Part shown: positions 33,810 to 41,323 of the stretch, piece after piece | Position numbering within the stretch: the first letter of the stretch is position 1 | How the letters are laid out: every line of letters starts with the position of its first letter | Source of the DNA: an uncultured Mycoplasmatota bacterium | GTDB lineage: Bacteria > Bacillota_I > Bacilli_A > RF39 > UBA660 | NCBI GenBank assembly: GCA_948467605.1 | Contig: CAOKET010000010.1 | Span: 1 to 47,283 of the forward strand | DNA length: 47,283 nucleotides | Direction: 5' to 3' | Program-made: the position numbers and the translations under genes | The notes under the pieces: model-generated | What the model saw: only the letters and a program-made list of their open reading frames with translations | Told to the model about the DNA's origin: nothing | Databases searched by the model: none

Positions 33810-34553
33810 CTACCATGGTTTTGCAATAAGAGATAAACAAGAATCAAAAGAATCATCTCCAACAAGCTGACAAACAAGTTTTATAATTGCTATTACAAAG
33901 AATATAATAACTGCAGAAATAAGTCTTTTAATAAGAGTCGTAATATTCTTTCTAGATTTTGCATCATCCCCTGAAACAATAGATTTAGTTATATCTACCA
34001 TTGCCATTATAACTAAAAGTATTGGTACAACAATTTGAATAATAGAAATAATTTTTCCTACAACTTTAACCGCATTTGCTATACCCTCATTAGCACAAGG
34101 ACTATCTTTATAGTTAATTTCGTATTCCGGATATTCTCCACTTGTAGGTTTTTTATTAGCATCTTCTTCTTTTTTTATACTAGTAGAGCGACTAGTCGAA
34201 ACGTAACTACGGGCACTAGAAAGGCAAGCACTTTGATCCTTATATGATGATTTTGCTTTACTTAAAGAACTAAGTACTGAATTTGCAGATGAATTTACTC
34301 CTTTATAACATTGTTCATATGCAGTTGCATTTTTTGTATCGCATTGTCTAAAATCCTTTACATATGAACTGTACCATGGTTTACAAACACTACTGTCTTT
34401 TTCTTTTGTACATGCAGTATATGCATTATGATTGTTTTTTACTGCACTACATTCAGATTCGGCAGTAGAAGTTGTTGCAAAAACAAAAGAAGGTAAAAAT
34501 AGGAGTAAAAAGTTAAAAAGTAAAATGCTAGTTATTAATTTCAGTTTATTCAT
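33810..34553 (-). CDS. Cysteine-rich exported protein with VirB2-like domain (copy 2)
   Basis: The 247-residue protein has a signal peptide (cleavage near FVFA-TTS), a cysteine-rich extracellular part with six cysteines before residue 105, and a C-terminal VirB2-like domain (about 158-240): IIQIVVPILLVIMAMVDI, VSGDDAKSRKN, IKRLISAVIIFFVIAIIKL. The start is ATG at 34553, with AAAGGTGG upstream. It ends SCLSLIAKPW, which parallels SCLKLIS in the 22583-22942 protein. The gene lies 15 bases before the ectodomain gene in the same operon. The cysteines suggest disulfides in the exported region. Confidence 0.75.
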   Translation of the reverse strand: MNKLKLITSILLFNFLLLFLPSFVFATTSTAESECSAVKNNHNAYTACTKEKDSSVCKPWYSSYVKDFRQCDTKNATAYEQCYKGVNSSANSVLSSLSKAKSSYKDQSACLSSARSYVSTSRSTSIKKEEDANKKPTSGEYPEYEINYKDSPCANEGIANAVKVVGKIISIIQIVVPILLVIMAMVDITKSIVSGDDAKSRKNITTLIKRLISAVIIFFVIAIIKLVCQLVGDDSFDSCLSLIAKPW

Positions 34554-34614
34554 ATGAAAAACCACCTTTCAAAAATAATATTATTTATAACTAAAAAACA
34601 CCTTTCTCGTAAAA

Positions 34615-35679
34615 TTATACAGAAGAAGTGGACGCTAAAGGTATAAATGATGAGAACGATGAAAATGATCCGATGCAGTTTGGTAAGTCAATAGAAATAC
34701 TTCTATTAGACCATTCTTTGGTATCAATATTTGCATCATCAGTTTTAGCTAATATAAAATATAGAGAGGCTTGAGGATTATCATCAGAAAATGATCTAAA
34801 TGATGTTCCTAAAACATTCGATGATGAAATAACATTATCATCTTTATCTAGTGCTACAAAAGATACTATTCTATATAATGAATCTTTATTTGCAATAACA
34901 GAAGGATCATTATATGAAATAACGTTAGATGTTGGTGTTACAACAGTTCCAATATAAAACTTAGAATGAGAATCAGAGCGTGGAGATATAGATTCATTAG
35001 ATAAATTAATATTATTTAAGATCTTATCAATATCTGCCAAATCATTTAATATATTATTTGATGGATTAACTTCTTGTTTTATAGTAGGTTGCTTAGATGA
35101 TGGTATATCAAGGACTTGGAAGAGATTATTTTTACTACTATTTTTATTATTATCTTTATTATTCTTTTTACTAGTATTATTTTGTCTAAAATCTGAATCT
35201 TCTAAAGAAATAGATACTTTTTTTGATAGTGGCAATGCTACTATTGATTCAATATCAATGTTTTTTTCCTTGATATTACTATTTTCTTCGTTATCATCAA
35301 TAGAAGTTTCATCAAATGGTGGATTAATAATAATATTTAGTTCCTTAGAAAGATCATTAAATAGATTAAGAGCATCAGAATATTCGGATATATCATCAGA
35401 TAGAATAGAAATTGAATTTTTTGAATTTTTTGCTTTATTTTCTAAAAAAGTTAATTTATCTTTAATGTAAGATAATTGTTCTAATTTAGACTTTTCTTTT
35501 TCTGTATGATATTTATTTACAATTTTAGTTTTAATTAGTTTTTCATATTCATCATATAAGTCCTCTAGTATAAGATTACCATCAATAGCAAGCACAAGAT
35601 GAACAGGTGGAACATTAGACTTTTGTTTTGAAATTGTAATAATTTGTTCTATTCTATTTAGTATCTCTTCTTTTGTCAT
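34615..35679 (-). CDS. Unknown cytoplasmic protein, first gene of the T4SS-like operon
   Basis: I do not recognise this 354-residue protein. The N-terminal 130 residues are helical and charged, the middle (about 165-190) is a Lys/Asn/Ser-rich linker, and the C-terminal 130 residues carry a strand-rich region (FYIGTVVTPTSNVIS, LYRIVSFVALDKDD, ASLYFILAKTDD). It has no signal peptide or membrane segment, so it stays in the cytoplasm, unlike the other products of the operon. It may be a regulator, chaperone or cytosolic substrate of the machine. GTGAGGTTTATAGT precedes the ATG, and the operon's promoter is upstream. Confidence 0.65.
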   Translation of the reverse strand: MTKEEILNRIEQIITISKQKSNVPPVHLVLAIDGNLILEDLYDEYEKLIKTKIVNKYHTEKEKSKLEQLSYIKDKLTFLENKAKNSKNSISILSDDISEYSDALNLFNDLSKELNIIINPPFDETSIDDNEENSNIKEKNIDIESIVALPLSKKVSISLEDSDFRQNNTSKKNNKDNNKNSSKNNLFQVLDIPSSKQPTIKQEVNPSNNILNDLADIDKILNNINLSNESISPRSDSHSKFYIGTVVTPTSNVISYNDPSVIANKDSLYRIVSFVALDKDDNVISSSNVLGTSFRSFSDDNPQASLYFILAKTDDANIDTKEWSNRSISIDLPNCIGSFSSFSSFIPLASTSSV

Positions 35680-35713
35680 ACTATAAACCTCACATAAATT
35701 TTTTTAATAAAGT

Positions 35714-35742
35714 AGAATACCATTTTTATACATTATTGTCAA
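35714..35742 (-). promoter_or_regulatory. Promoter of the T4SS-like operon
   Basis: On the minus strand TTGACA (complement of 35737-35742) and TATTCT (complement of 35714-35719), preceded by TG, are exactly 17 bases apart. This is the only strong promoter seen for the ten-gene operon. Confidence 0.8.
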
Positions 35743-35901
35743 TACTATATTCTATAACTCATTATAATTATACTTTATTACAAAATTAATTACAAGATAT
35801 ATTTTATAAACTTTTCAATTTGATAAACAAAAATAAATATAGATGAATAATATCACCTATATTTATTTTTAGTAAATGTATTTTATTTATGATAAATTTT
35901 T

Positions 35902-36575
35902 TTAAAATTCATCATTCATAAGAAAATCTATTAAATTAATATGCTTTATGCCATTTTGTGAAAAATCTCTTGTATCTAGAGAAATTACATATTTATGATA
36001 ATTATCATCAATTGGTTTAAATGCACCAAATTCTCGTTCTATAGTTTGATTATCTTTTAATTCATAGGTTACTTGAATATACTTTGTTTCACCATCTTTT
36101 TGTACTATAAAGTCAATTTCACCATTTTTTGTTTTCCCTATATATTTTTCTAATAATTAGTGCTTTACATAAAGCATCTATATAAGTATACAAAGTTTCA
36201 GTTGATATTTTCTTGTATTCTTTTTCTAAATATTTAATTATATTTTTTGCTGAAAACTCTCTACCTACTGTATCTATTAAATATTGTAATATCATATCAA
36301 AAAGTATAATTTAGTCTTATAACGATATCTCTTAGTATTATAGAATCAAATACACTATGTAGATAGTTTTTAATATCTGTAACATTTTCAAATTCACATC
36401 TGTTTGGTAACCCCCCCATTTAACATAGTCAAAAAAATTATTTATATTATATGTTTCTTTATGTGTTAACTCTATATACTCTTTATATGATAATGCACTA
36501 ATATTAAATAAAACATATCTTCCAGATAATACTGTTGATAATTCATTAGGATAACATTTTACTATTAGATCCTGT
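35902..36575 (-). pseudogene. Remnant of an AAA/DUF4143-family ATPase
   Basis: Fragments of a DUF234/DUF4143-type AAA_14 ATPase are scattered over three frames: TGSNSKM and NELSTVLSGRYVLFNISALS, then FDMILQYLIDTVGREFSAKN, then YIGKTKNGEIDFIVQKDG to DFLMNDEF and a stop at 35902. The Walker A half is missing, a stretch of about 50 codons is lost between CKALII and YIGKTKNGEID, and there are frameshifts, one at a G7 run near 36411-36417. It is clearly dead. It lies between the T4SS promoter and nagZ. Confidence 0.8.
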
Positions 36576-36800
36576 TATAAATATACTTAATAGTTTTTTT
36601 CTAACTAACGTTAGGCATCGCCTATATATATATTAGATAAACCCAAGTGTTATTTTGCAAAGTTATTTCGTTAAAACAAAATAACTTTTAATTTTCGACA
36701 ATTATTTTGCCGTATCAAAATCGGTGATATTATTTTAATTATATTAAGTTATTATTTACATAAAAAAACGCGAGATTTTATTCCCACATTTTTGTGATAA
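36576..36800. other. Gap with overlapping inverted repeats before nagZ end
   Basis: No gene is visible. AAAGTTATTT/AAATAACTTT (36659-36668, 36679-36688) is a perfect 10-bp inverted repeat, and GTTATTTTG/CAAAATAAC (36649-36657, 36677-36685) is a second, overlapping one, so the two hairpins exclude each other. A further TTATTTTGC copy follows near 36704. No clean terminator for nagZ was identified. Confidence 0.4.
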
Positions 36801-38189
36801 TTATTTATTATTTTCGTATATTAATCCTTTATAGTATTTCCAAGCCAGTACTCTAAATGCTAATTTTTCAACCATTGATTCACTAATTGTGCCATTATTT
36901 ATTGCTTGTTTTACTGAATTTATTGCACTTTTATAATCAGTTGTAATAATTAAATCATTTCCTGCTTGAATTGCTTTTACTATTGAATCATTTATTGATG
37001 TAACTGCTGACATATCCATACTGTCAGTAATTATTATTCCAGTAAAGTTCATATTATTCCTTAATAAGTTATGTACGCTTGGTGAAAGAGATGCTGGATT
37101 AGTATTGTCTATGCTTGTTACTGTGTTATGACCTATTAATACTGCTTCTGCTCCTGCTTTTATTCCTGATTCAAATGGTGGTAGATCATTTGCTAAAATC
37201 TCATCGTATGTTCTTGTATCAGTTGATGAACTTATATGTGTATCTGTATTATTTCCATATCCAGGGAAATGTTTTAATGTATATGATACTCCTCTTCCTT
37301 TACTAGCATCTATTACTGTTTTAGCATATGTAGAAGTTAGGGCAGTATTTTGTTGTAGTGTTCTTCCATACATATAAGCATTCGGATCTGTTGCAACATC
37401 AACTACTGGTGCTAAGTTTACATTTAATCCTAATTTATGCAACAAATTACTTTTATTTATAGTATCTTGTTTTATTAAGTCAAAACCACCTGCATTATAT
37501 AATTCACTTGGAGATTTAAATTTTTCACTTGCAAGGTTAGAGTTACTACTTATTCTTACTACTTTTCCACCTTCTTCATCTACTGCAGTTAATAATGGAA
37601 TTTTTGCATTTTTTTGTAATTGGTTCATCATTTGTTTTACTTGGGCTTCTGTTTTTCCTTTAAAATCTTTTTCAAAGAATACAAATCCGCCTAAGTTATA
37701 TTTCTTTAATATATCATTTGCTTTTGATTCATCAAAACGTATTAAAAATAATTGTGCTATTTTTTCATCTAATGATAAAGTTTTTAATTTGTCATATGCT
37801 TGAATATAGTATTTACTAAAAATACCATTATCCTGCCAATCATTTGGTATTCCATTTGCATCTGTTGCAACACTTAATACTTCATGATTTGTTATTGAAA
37901 CTTCTTGATATTGTTTGCTTTTATCTAATACTCCTGTGTATTCTAATAATATTGAATCTCCTGCTTTTGCATTAATTTCATTACCATTTGTTTTTATAGT
38001 ATATATTATATTTTTATTATCTTGTACTGTTATTTCATTATTTCCTTTAGTTATTAGTGTTACACTCATAGTCTCCTTTGTAGTATTATCGTTTTCATTT
38101 TCATCTTTATTTTTAGTATTCATAAAAATGATGGTGAATGCTACTACACATACTAATATCAGAGTTGGTATTGCTATTTTCTTATCCAT
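36801..38189 (-). CDS. nagZ: NagZ-like beta-N-acetylglucosaminidase (GH3)
   Basis: This glycoside hydrolase family 3 enzyme probably releases N-acetylglucosamine from cell-wall fragments. The 462 residues begin with an N-terminal membrane anchor (5-23) and a 95-residue extension of unknown fold rich in charged residues, then the GH3 domain from about 130. KHFPGYGNNTDTH at 306-318 is the NagZ loop with the catalytic histidine-aspartate pair; D389 in ITDSMDMSAV is the nucleophile. AVDEEGGKVVR also fits. The anchor points to an extracellular position, as in Gram-positive NagZ. AGGTGATATAAA precedes the ATG. Confidence 0.9.
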   Translation of the reverse strand: MDKKIAIPTLILVCVVAFTIIFMNTKNKDENENDNTTKETMSVTLITKGNNEITVQDNKNIIYTIKTNGNEINAKAGDSILLEYTGVLDKSKQYQEVSITNHEVLSVATDANGIPNDWQDNGIFSKYYIQAYDKLKTLSLDEKIAQLFLIRFDESKANDILKKYNLGGFVFFEKDFKGKTEAQVKQMMNQLQKNAKIPLLTAVDEEGGKVVRISSNSNLASEKFKSPSELYNAGGFDLIKQDTINKSNLLHKLGLNVNLAPVVDVATDPNAYMYGRTLQQNTALTSTYAKTVIDASKGRGVSYTLKHFPGYGNNTDTHISSSTDTRTYDEILANDLPPFESGIKAGAEAVLIGHNTVTSIDNTNPASLSPSVHNLLRNNMNFTGIIITDSMDMSAVTSINDSIVKAIQAGNDLIITTDYKSAINSVKQAINNGTISESMVEKLAFRVLAWKYYKGLIYENNK

Positions 38190-38303
38190 TTTATATCACC
38201 TACTTTAGTATATCATTTAAGTATTAAAATTATGAATTTTTTATAATAATTTTATTAATGTATATTTTTTTATATAAGTTTTATAATATAAATGGTGATG
38301 ATT

Positions 38304-38396
38304 ATGAATGATAGTGATTATAAACATTACTATTTACTTGGTAAACATTACTACAAGGAAGTTTTAAAAAATTCAAAAAATAATAAACTTCAATAA
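38304..38396 (+). CDS. Unknown 30-residue protein
   Basis: This small gene has GGTGATGATT before the ATG, a TATAAT at 38282-38287 upstream, and a strong terminator that starts at the stop codon. The peptide starts MNDSDYKHYYLL and contains YY pairs and many Lys; it is charged, not a membrane peptide. I do not recognise it. The tight framing by signals argues that it is real. Confidence 0.5.
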   Translation: MNDSDYKHYYLLGKHYYKEVLKNSKNNKLQ

Positions 38397-38421
38397 GCTT
38401 AAAAAATTTTTTAAGCTTTTT
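38395..38421 (+). terminator. Terminator of the 30-residue gene
   Basis: AAGCTTAAAAAA (38395-38406) and TTTTTTAAGCTT (38407-38418) form a perfect 12-bp inverted repeat (the central A/T pairs form the loop), followed by T-rich sequence to 38421. Confidence 0.8.
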
Positions 38422-38554
38422 ATAATGTATAAATTAACATCCATATCAAGCTTTTGTGTGAAAATTGTTTTTTATAAATCTTATTGCACCACTTCTGTAC
38501 ACTTAACTTTTTAAAATACAAAACAAAAATATATAATATTATTAATATGATTTT

Positions 38555-38583
38555 TTGACAAGTATAATAAAATATGATATTAT
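38555..38583 (+). promoter_or_regulatory. Promoter of the antisense antitoxin RNA
   Basis: TTGACA (38555-38560) and TATTAT (38578-38583) are 17 bases apart, the strongest plus-strand promoter in this gap. Predicted start is near 38590. Confidence 0.85.
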
Positions 38584-38611
38584 GAATGTGTCAAGGAAAC
38601 TTGCATAAAAT

Positions 38612-38652
38612 AAAAAAGGAATACCTAGTTTCGAAGAGTTAGGCACTATTCC
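38612..38652 (-). terminator. Terminator of the toxin mRNA
   Basis: On the minus strand GGAATA (complement of 38647-38652) and TATTCC (complement of 38618-38623) pair, with inner pairs CCTA/TAGG, and six U follow (38612-38617). The same sequence forms a hairpin inside the antitoxin RNA. Confidence 0.75.
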
Positions 38653-38666
38653 AAAAAATTATAGGT

Positions 38667-38698
38667 TAGTACCGACTTATACAGTTGGTACTATTTTT
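38667..38698 (+). terminator. Terminator of the antitoxin RNA
   Basis: TAGTACCGAC (38667-38676) and GTTGGTACTA (38684-38693) form a 10-bp stem with one G-U pair and a 7-base loop, followed by TTTTT (38694-38698). It lies over the end of the toxin gene on the other strand. Confidence 0.85.
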
Positions 38699-38769
38699 AT
38701 TAATATGATTAAAATCACAATAGTAAGGAGCATTATGATAGCACAAAGATATTTCTCTGATTTTCTCAT
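38677..38769 (-). CDS. Small hydrophobic toxin of a type I toxin-antitoxin system
   Basis: The 30-residue peptide starts MRKSEKYLCAIIMLL, has one membrane segment (CAIIMLLTIVILIILI, residues 9-24) and ends KIVPTV. Charge distribution and size fit type I membrane toxins such as TxpA, BsrG or Fst; no close relative was recognised. A perfect AAGGAGGTG ribosome binding site lies five bases before the ATG, but CTCCTT upstream (complement of 38799-38804) can pair with it, hiding it in the full-length mRNA. The gene has its own promoter (38840-38868) and terminator and is overlapped at its 3' end by the antisense RNA. Toxicity is inference. Confidence 0.8.
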   Translation of the reverse strand: MRKSEKYLCAIIMLLTIVILIILIKIVPTV

Positions 38770-38777
38770 AATTTCAC

Positions 38778-38804
38778 CTCCTTCCACTTTTTAAAGTAAA
38801 GGAG
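38778..38804 (-). promoter_or_regulatory. Hairpin hiding the toxin ribosome binding site
   Basis: On the minus strand CTCCTT (complement of 38799-38804) pairs with AAGGAG (complement of 38778-38783); ACTTT and AAAGT inside add five pairs across a small bulge. The ribosome binding site is closed when folded. ACTATTC just upstream can also pair with GAATAGT at the 3' end (38645-38651), giving a 5'-3' lock like that of other type I toxin mRNAs. Confidence 0.65.
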
Positions 38805-38839
38805 AATAGTACCCAAACTAACTAAGTATTCTTATAAAT

Positions 38840-38868
38840 ATTATACTATCATTGATATATTTAAACAA
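38840..38868 (-). promoter_or_regulatory. Promoter of the toxin gene
   Basis: On the minus strand TTGTTT (complement of 38863-38868) and TATAAT (complement of 38840-38845) are 17 bases apart. Predicted start is near 38833, giving a leader of about 64 bases. Confidence 0.75.
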
Positions 38869-38949
38869 GTTAACTAGTGAAAATTTTATAAATAATAATT
38901 GTTAAAATCTATATAGCAAGTTAGTTTTTCACACTTTTGCAAAAATATC

Positions 38950-39504
38950 TTATTTTACTTTTTGTATTTCTTCTAATAATTCCGGAAATTTGTCATACCC
39001 AGCGGCAGTATTAAAATGTCCTGCATTTGGTATAAAGTCAAGTTGTACTCCTAAATTTGCAGCCAATTGTTTTCCATTTTGTATGTCTACATATGGATCA
39101 TTATCCGAGTGAAAAATAACTATTTTTTTGGCACTTGCTTTAATTTTTTCAAAATCAAAGTCAAAACCACTAAATTGTATATCCCTATCATAAAATTTTA
39201 TTGGTTTTATTCCAATTGGAGTTCCAACAAAGAATACCGCTTTAATAGGATGATTAAGTTTTTCTAAAATTCGCAAAGTAAAAAGTCCACCTAAACTATG
39301 ACCAATTAATATTGTCTCTTCATTAATTTCATAGTTTTTTAGCACTTTAAACCACTCTTCTATTTTAGCAGGTACGATTGGTGGTGATGGAAATTGTGGA
39401 ACATTTACTATATATCCAATTTGTTCCAAATTTTTTTTAAGCCATGGAAACCAGTTTTCCTCTGGATATCCCTCTGTACCATGTATAATAATTGCATTTT
39501 TCAT
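38950..39504 (-). CDS. RBBP9/YdeN-family serine hydrolase
   Basis: This 184-residue alpha/beta hydrolase has HGTEGYPEENWFPWLK at the start, the nucleophile elbow GHSLGG with S70, the acid D136 in FHSDNDPYVD and the histidine H163 in NAGHFN. That order and short length are those of the DUF1749/RBBP9/YdeN family. Its natural substrate is unknown in most species. The protein has no signal peptide. AGGAGGTATTATTAAA precedes the ATG, and the gene follows a NUDIX gene by 14 bases, so both are probably one transcript. Confidence 0.93.
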   Translation of the reverse strand: MKNAIIIHGTEGYPEENWFPWLKKNLEQIGYIVNVPQFPSPPIVPAKIEEWFKVLKNYEINEETILIGHSLGGLFTLRILEKLNHPIKAVFFVGTPIGIKPIKFYDRDIQFSGFDFDFEKIKASAKKIVIFHSDNDPYVDIQNGKQLAANLGVQLDFIPNAGHFNTAAGYDKFPELLEEIQKVK

Positions 39505-39518
39505 TTTAATAATACCTC

Positions 39519-40067
39519 CTAAAGTCTAAATAAAAAGTTTGTTAACACCTGATATACTTCAGGCCTTTCAACTATTTCGTGATTATCTATCATTTTTTGT
39601 ATTGTTGTTAAATCAACAAATTTTACCGCTTGTACTTCCTCTTTTTGAAAATATAAAGTTTTATCGTCAACTCCTGAAGTTCTTAAAATAAAGAAGTCAT
39701 AAAATTGTCTTTCTATAAAATCTTCTCTAACCTTTTGTTCTTTTCTAAAACAATACATATATCTAAAATCTTTTATTTCTGTCCTATATCCAAGTAGTAC
39801 ACTTACTTCTTCGTTTATTTCACGTGCTGCTGCTGATAGAGAATCTTGTCCTGATGAAAGATGACCAGCAACTGATATGTCCCACATTCCTGCATTTTTT
39901 TCTTTATTAGCACTCCTTTGTTGTAATAATATTTCGTTTTTTTCATTTAGTATTGCAACAACAATTGATCTATGCCACAATCCTTTTTTATGTACTTCTT
40001 CTCTGGATAAAACTTGTCCTGTAAATACTCCATCTTCATTTAATACATCTATTAGTTCTCCCTGCAT
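39519..40067 (-). CDS. NUDIX hydrolase, IDI/YfcD-like
   Basis: The 182-residue NUDIX protein resembles the isopentenyl-diphosphate-isomerase-like YfcD group: a start ELIDVLNEDGVFTGQV, WHRSIVVAIL, LLQQRS and WDISVAGHL. The NUDIX box runs from G68 and reads Q74 where E is usual, then R82-E83, E86 and E87. The three metal-binding glutamates are kept, so hydrolysis is still possible. It differs clearly from the NUDIX gene at 5410-5922. A full-length IDI would need extra residues, so isomerase activity is doubtful. It shares a transcript with the serine hydrolase gene. Confidence 0.9.
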   Translation of the reverse strand: MQGELIDVLNEDGVFTGQVLSREEVHKKGLWHRSIVVAILNEKNEILLQQRSANKEKNAGMWDISVAGHLSSGQDSLSAAAREINEEVSVLLGYRTEIKDFRYMYCFRKEQKVREDFIERQFYDFFILRTSGVDDKTLYFQKEEVQAVKFVDLTTIQKMIDNHEIVERPEVYQVLTNFLFRL

Positions 40068-40145
40068 TATAACCGTCCTTTCTTTACACTTGTATTATAT
40101 CATTGTTTATTAAATATTAATATTGAAAAAGTCAGTTTAACTTAC

Positions 40146-41231
40146 TTAATTCTTTACTAATCTTTTATTTTCATCTGTATATGGTTTAAAGTCAAAGTCA
40201 AAATATGTATATCCCTCATTTGGTAATTTTAAGAAGTTTTCAATATCTTGTTTTGCAGAAACTGATATTTCTGTTATTCTTACTGTTTTATTATTATGTT
40301 GTACTAATGGATTAACATATCTTACCTTTACTTTTGTATATATGCTATATTTGCCTTCTATGAAATTATCACTACTATATACTTCAGTAGTATTCTGAAA
40401 CTTTTTAAAACTTTCTGCTAAATATTTATCTTCACAATTAAGTATCTTATTTATAATTTCTTCTTCAGATAATTCATATAAATCATCAATTGTTAAATAA
40501 CCTGCTACGTTCATTGATTTACACATATCTGCGATAAATTGCATAGAGGTTCTATCTCTATCACTTATCCATTCTGGCCATAATTTAGAAATAATATGTA
40601 TATACTCTTCGCATACTTCTTTATCTTTAAATACTAATTCATCATTTCCATCTTCATTTTTATCTACTACTATATTTTGATACATTTTTCTAATTTTATC
40701 TAATTCCCATACTCTGAAAAATGTAAGACCTGAAGAAAAAGTATATTCAAATCTATCTGCAGATAATCTTGGAGAATTGTTATCAGCAATTGGATACCTT
40801 TTATAGTCATCTACTTCATCTAAACTTATTCCATCTCTTTCTAAAAGCGCCATTATTTCTTTAGAATTTTTTATAATATCAGATGTTCTTTCTTCGGTAG
40901 ATTCTTGAGTTTCAGAGTCCCCATTCATAAAATCAATACAATGTTTAAATGCAGGTGTTGCAATATCGTGAAATAATCCTGCTAGTGTTTGTTTTTTATC
41001 GTGTGTAAAATTCCATATTATTAATGCAACTCCAACACTATGATCTAAGTTAGAATGCCATTTAATATTAAAGCATCCACTATAATCATTCCCACAACTT
41101 AAACTTATTTTATCTATTCTTTGCATTTCTTTAGTATCAATATATTCATTTAACCACTCTGGAAATTCTGGTGATAAAATTTTAAAGTATTCTTTTATTT
41201 CATTATCTAGATTTTCATAATATTTACTCAT
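40146..41231 (-). CDS. HD-domain phosphohydrolase
   Basis: The 361-residue protein has the HD motif: H64 in DHSVGVAL, H88-D89 in LFHDIATPAF, then HCIDFMNG. It belongs to the HD superfamily of metal-dependent phosphohydrolases, including dGTPases and (p)ppGpp hydrolases. The C-terminal part has YLTIDDLYELSEEEI and is not recognised. It seems close to deoxynucleoside triphosphate hydrolase-like or nucleotidase-like families; the substrate is unknown. GAGGTGTTAT precedes the ATG. Confidence 0.8.
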   Translation of the reverse strand: MSKYYENLDNEIKEYFKILSPEFPEWLNEYIDTKEMQRIDKISLSCGNDYSGCFNIKWHSNLDHSVGVALIIWNFTHDKKQTLAGLFHDIATPAFKHCIDFMNGDSETQESTEERTSDIIKNSKEIMALLERDGISLDEVDDYKRYPIADNNSPRLSADRFEYTFSSGLTFFRVWELDKIRKMYQNIVVDKNEDGNDELVFKDKEVCEEYIHIISKLWPEWISDRDRTSMQFIADMCKSMNVAGYLTIDDLYELSEEEIINKILNCEDKYLAESFKKFQNTTEVYSSDNFIEGKYSIYTKVKVRYVNPLVQHNNKTVRITEISVSAKQDIENFLKLPNEGYTYFDFDFKPYTDENKRLVKN

Positions 41232-41290
41232 ATAACACCTCGTTTAAAGTATTATATCATAATTTTATTTTTTTAGTAATTTATGTAATT

Positions 41291-41317
41291 AAAAAAAGTC
41301 CTTTTTAAAGGAACTTT
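41291..41317 (-). terminator. Terminator between the cysteine-rich gene and the HD gene
   Basis: On the minus strand the stem is AAAGTTCCTTT with AAAGGACTTT (one-base bulge), followed by seven U (41291-41297). It lies just beyond the stop at 41324. Confidence 0.8.
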
Positions 41318-41323
41318 ATTTGT

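Larger units (their letters stand above)
38590..38698 (+). ncRNA. Antisense RNA antitoxin of a type I toxin-antitoxin system
   Basis: A transcript from the promoter at 38555-38583 to the terminator ending at 38698 would be about 109 nt. It contains CAAG-GAAA-CTTG (38592-38603 region), a hairpin GGAATA/TATTCC (38618-38652) with CCTA/TAGG inside, and the terminator hairpin. It has no ribosome binding site or open frame of interest. It is complementary to the 3' end of the toxin mRNA, from the last four codons through its terminator, as in txpA/RatA-like and bsrG/SR4-like loci of Bacillus. The start is inferred from promoter spacing. Confidence 0.75.

Noticed and set aside
22583-35742. Integrative and conjugative element
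   Set aside because: No relaxase, VirD4, integrase or flanking direct repeats were found; the operon has ordinary chromosomal neighbours. A larger element extending beyond the window cannot be excluded.
38441-38554. Possible further small gene between the 30-codon gene and the antitoxin promoter
   Set aside because: No frame with a start and ribosome binding site could be found; the sequence is AT-rich and featureless.
39519-40067. Treating the NUDIX protein as inactive because of a Q in the box
   Set aside because: The metal-binding glutamates E83, E86 and E87 are retained; only the first, less critical, position is changed.
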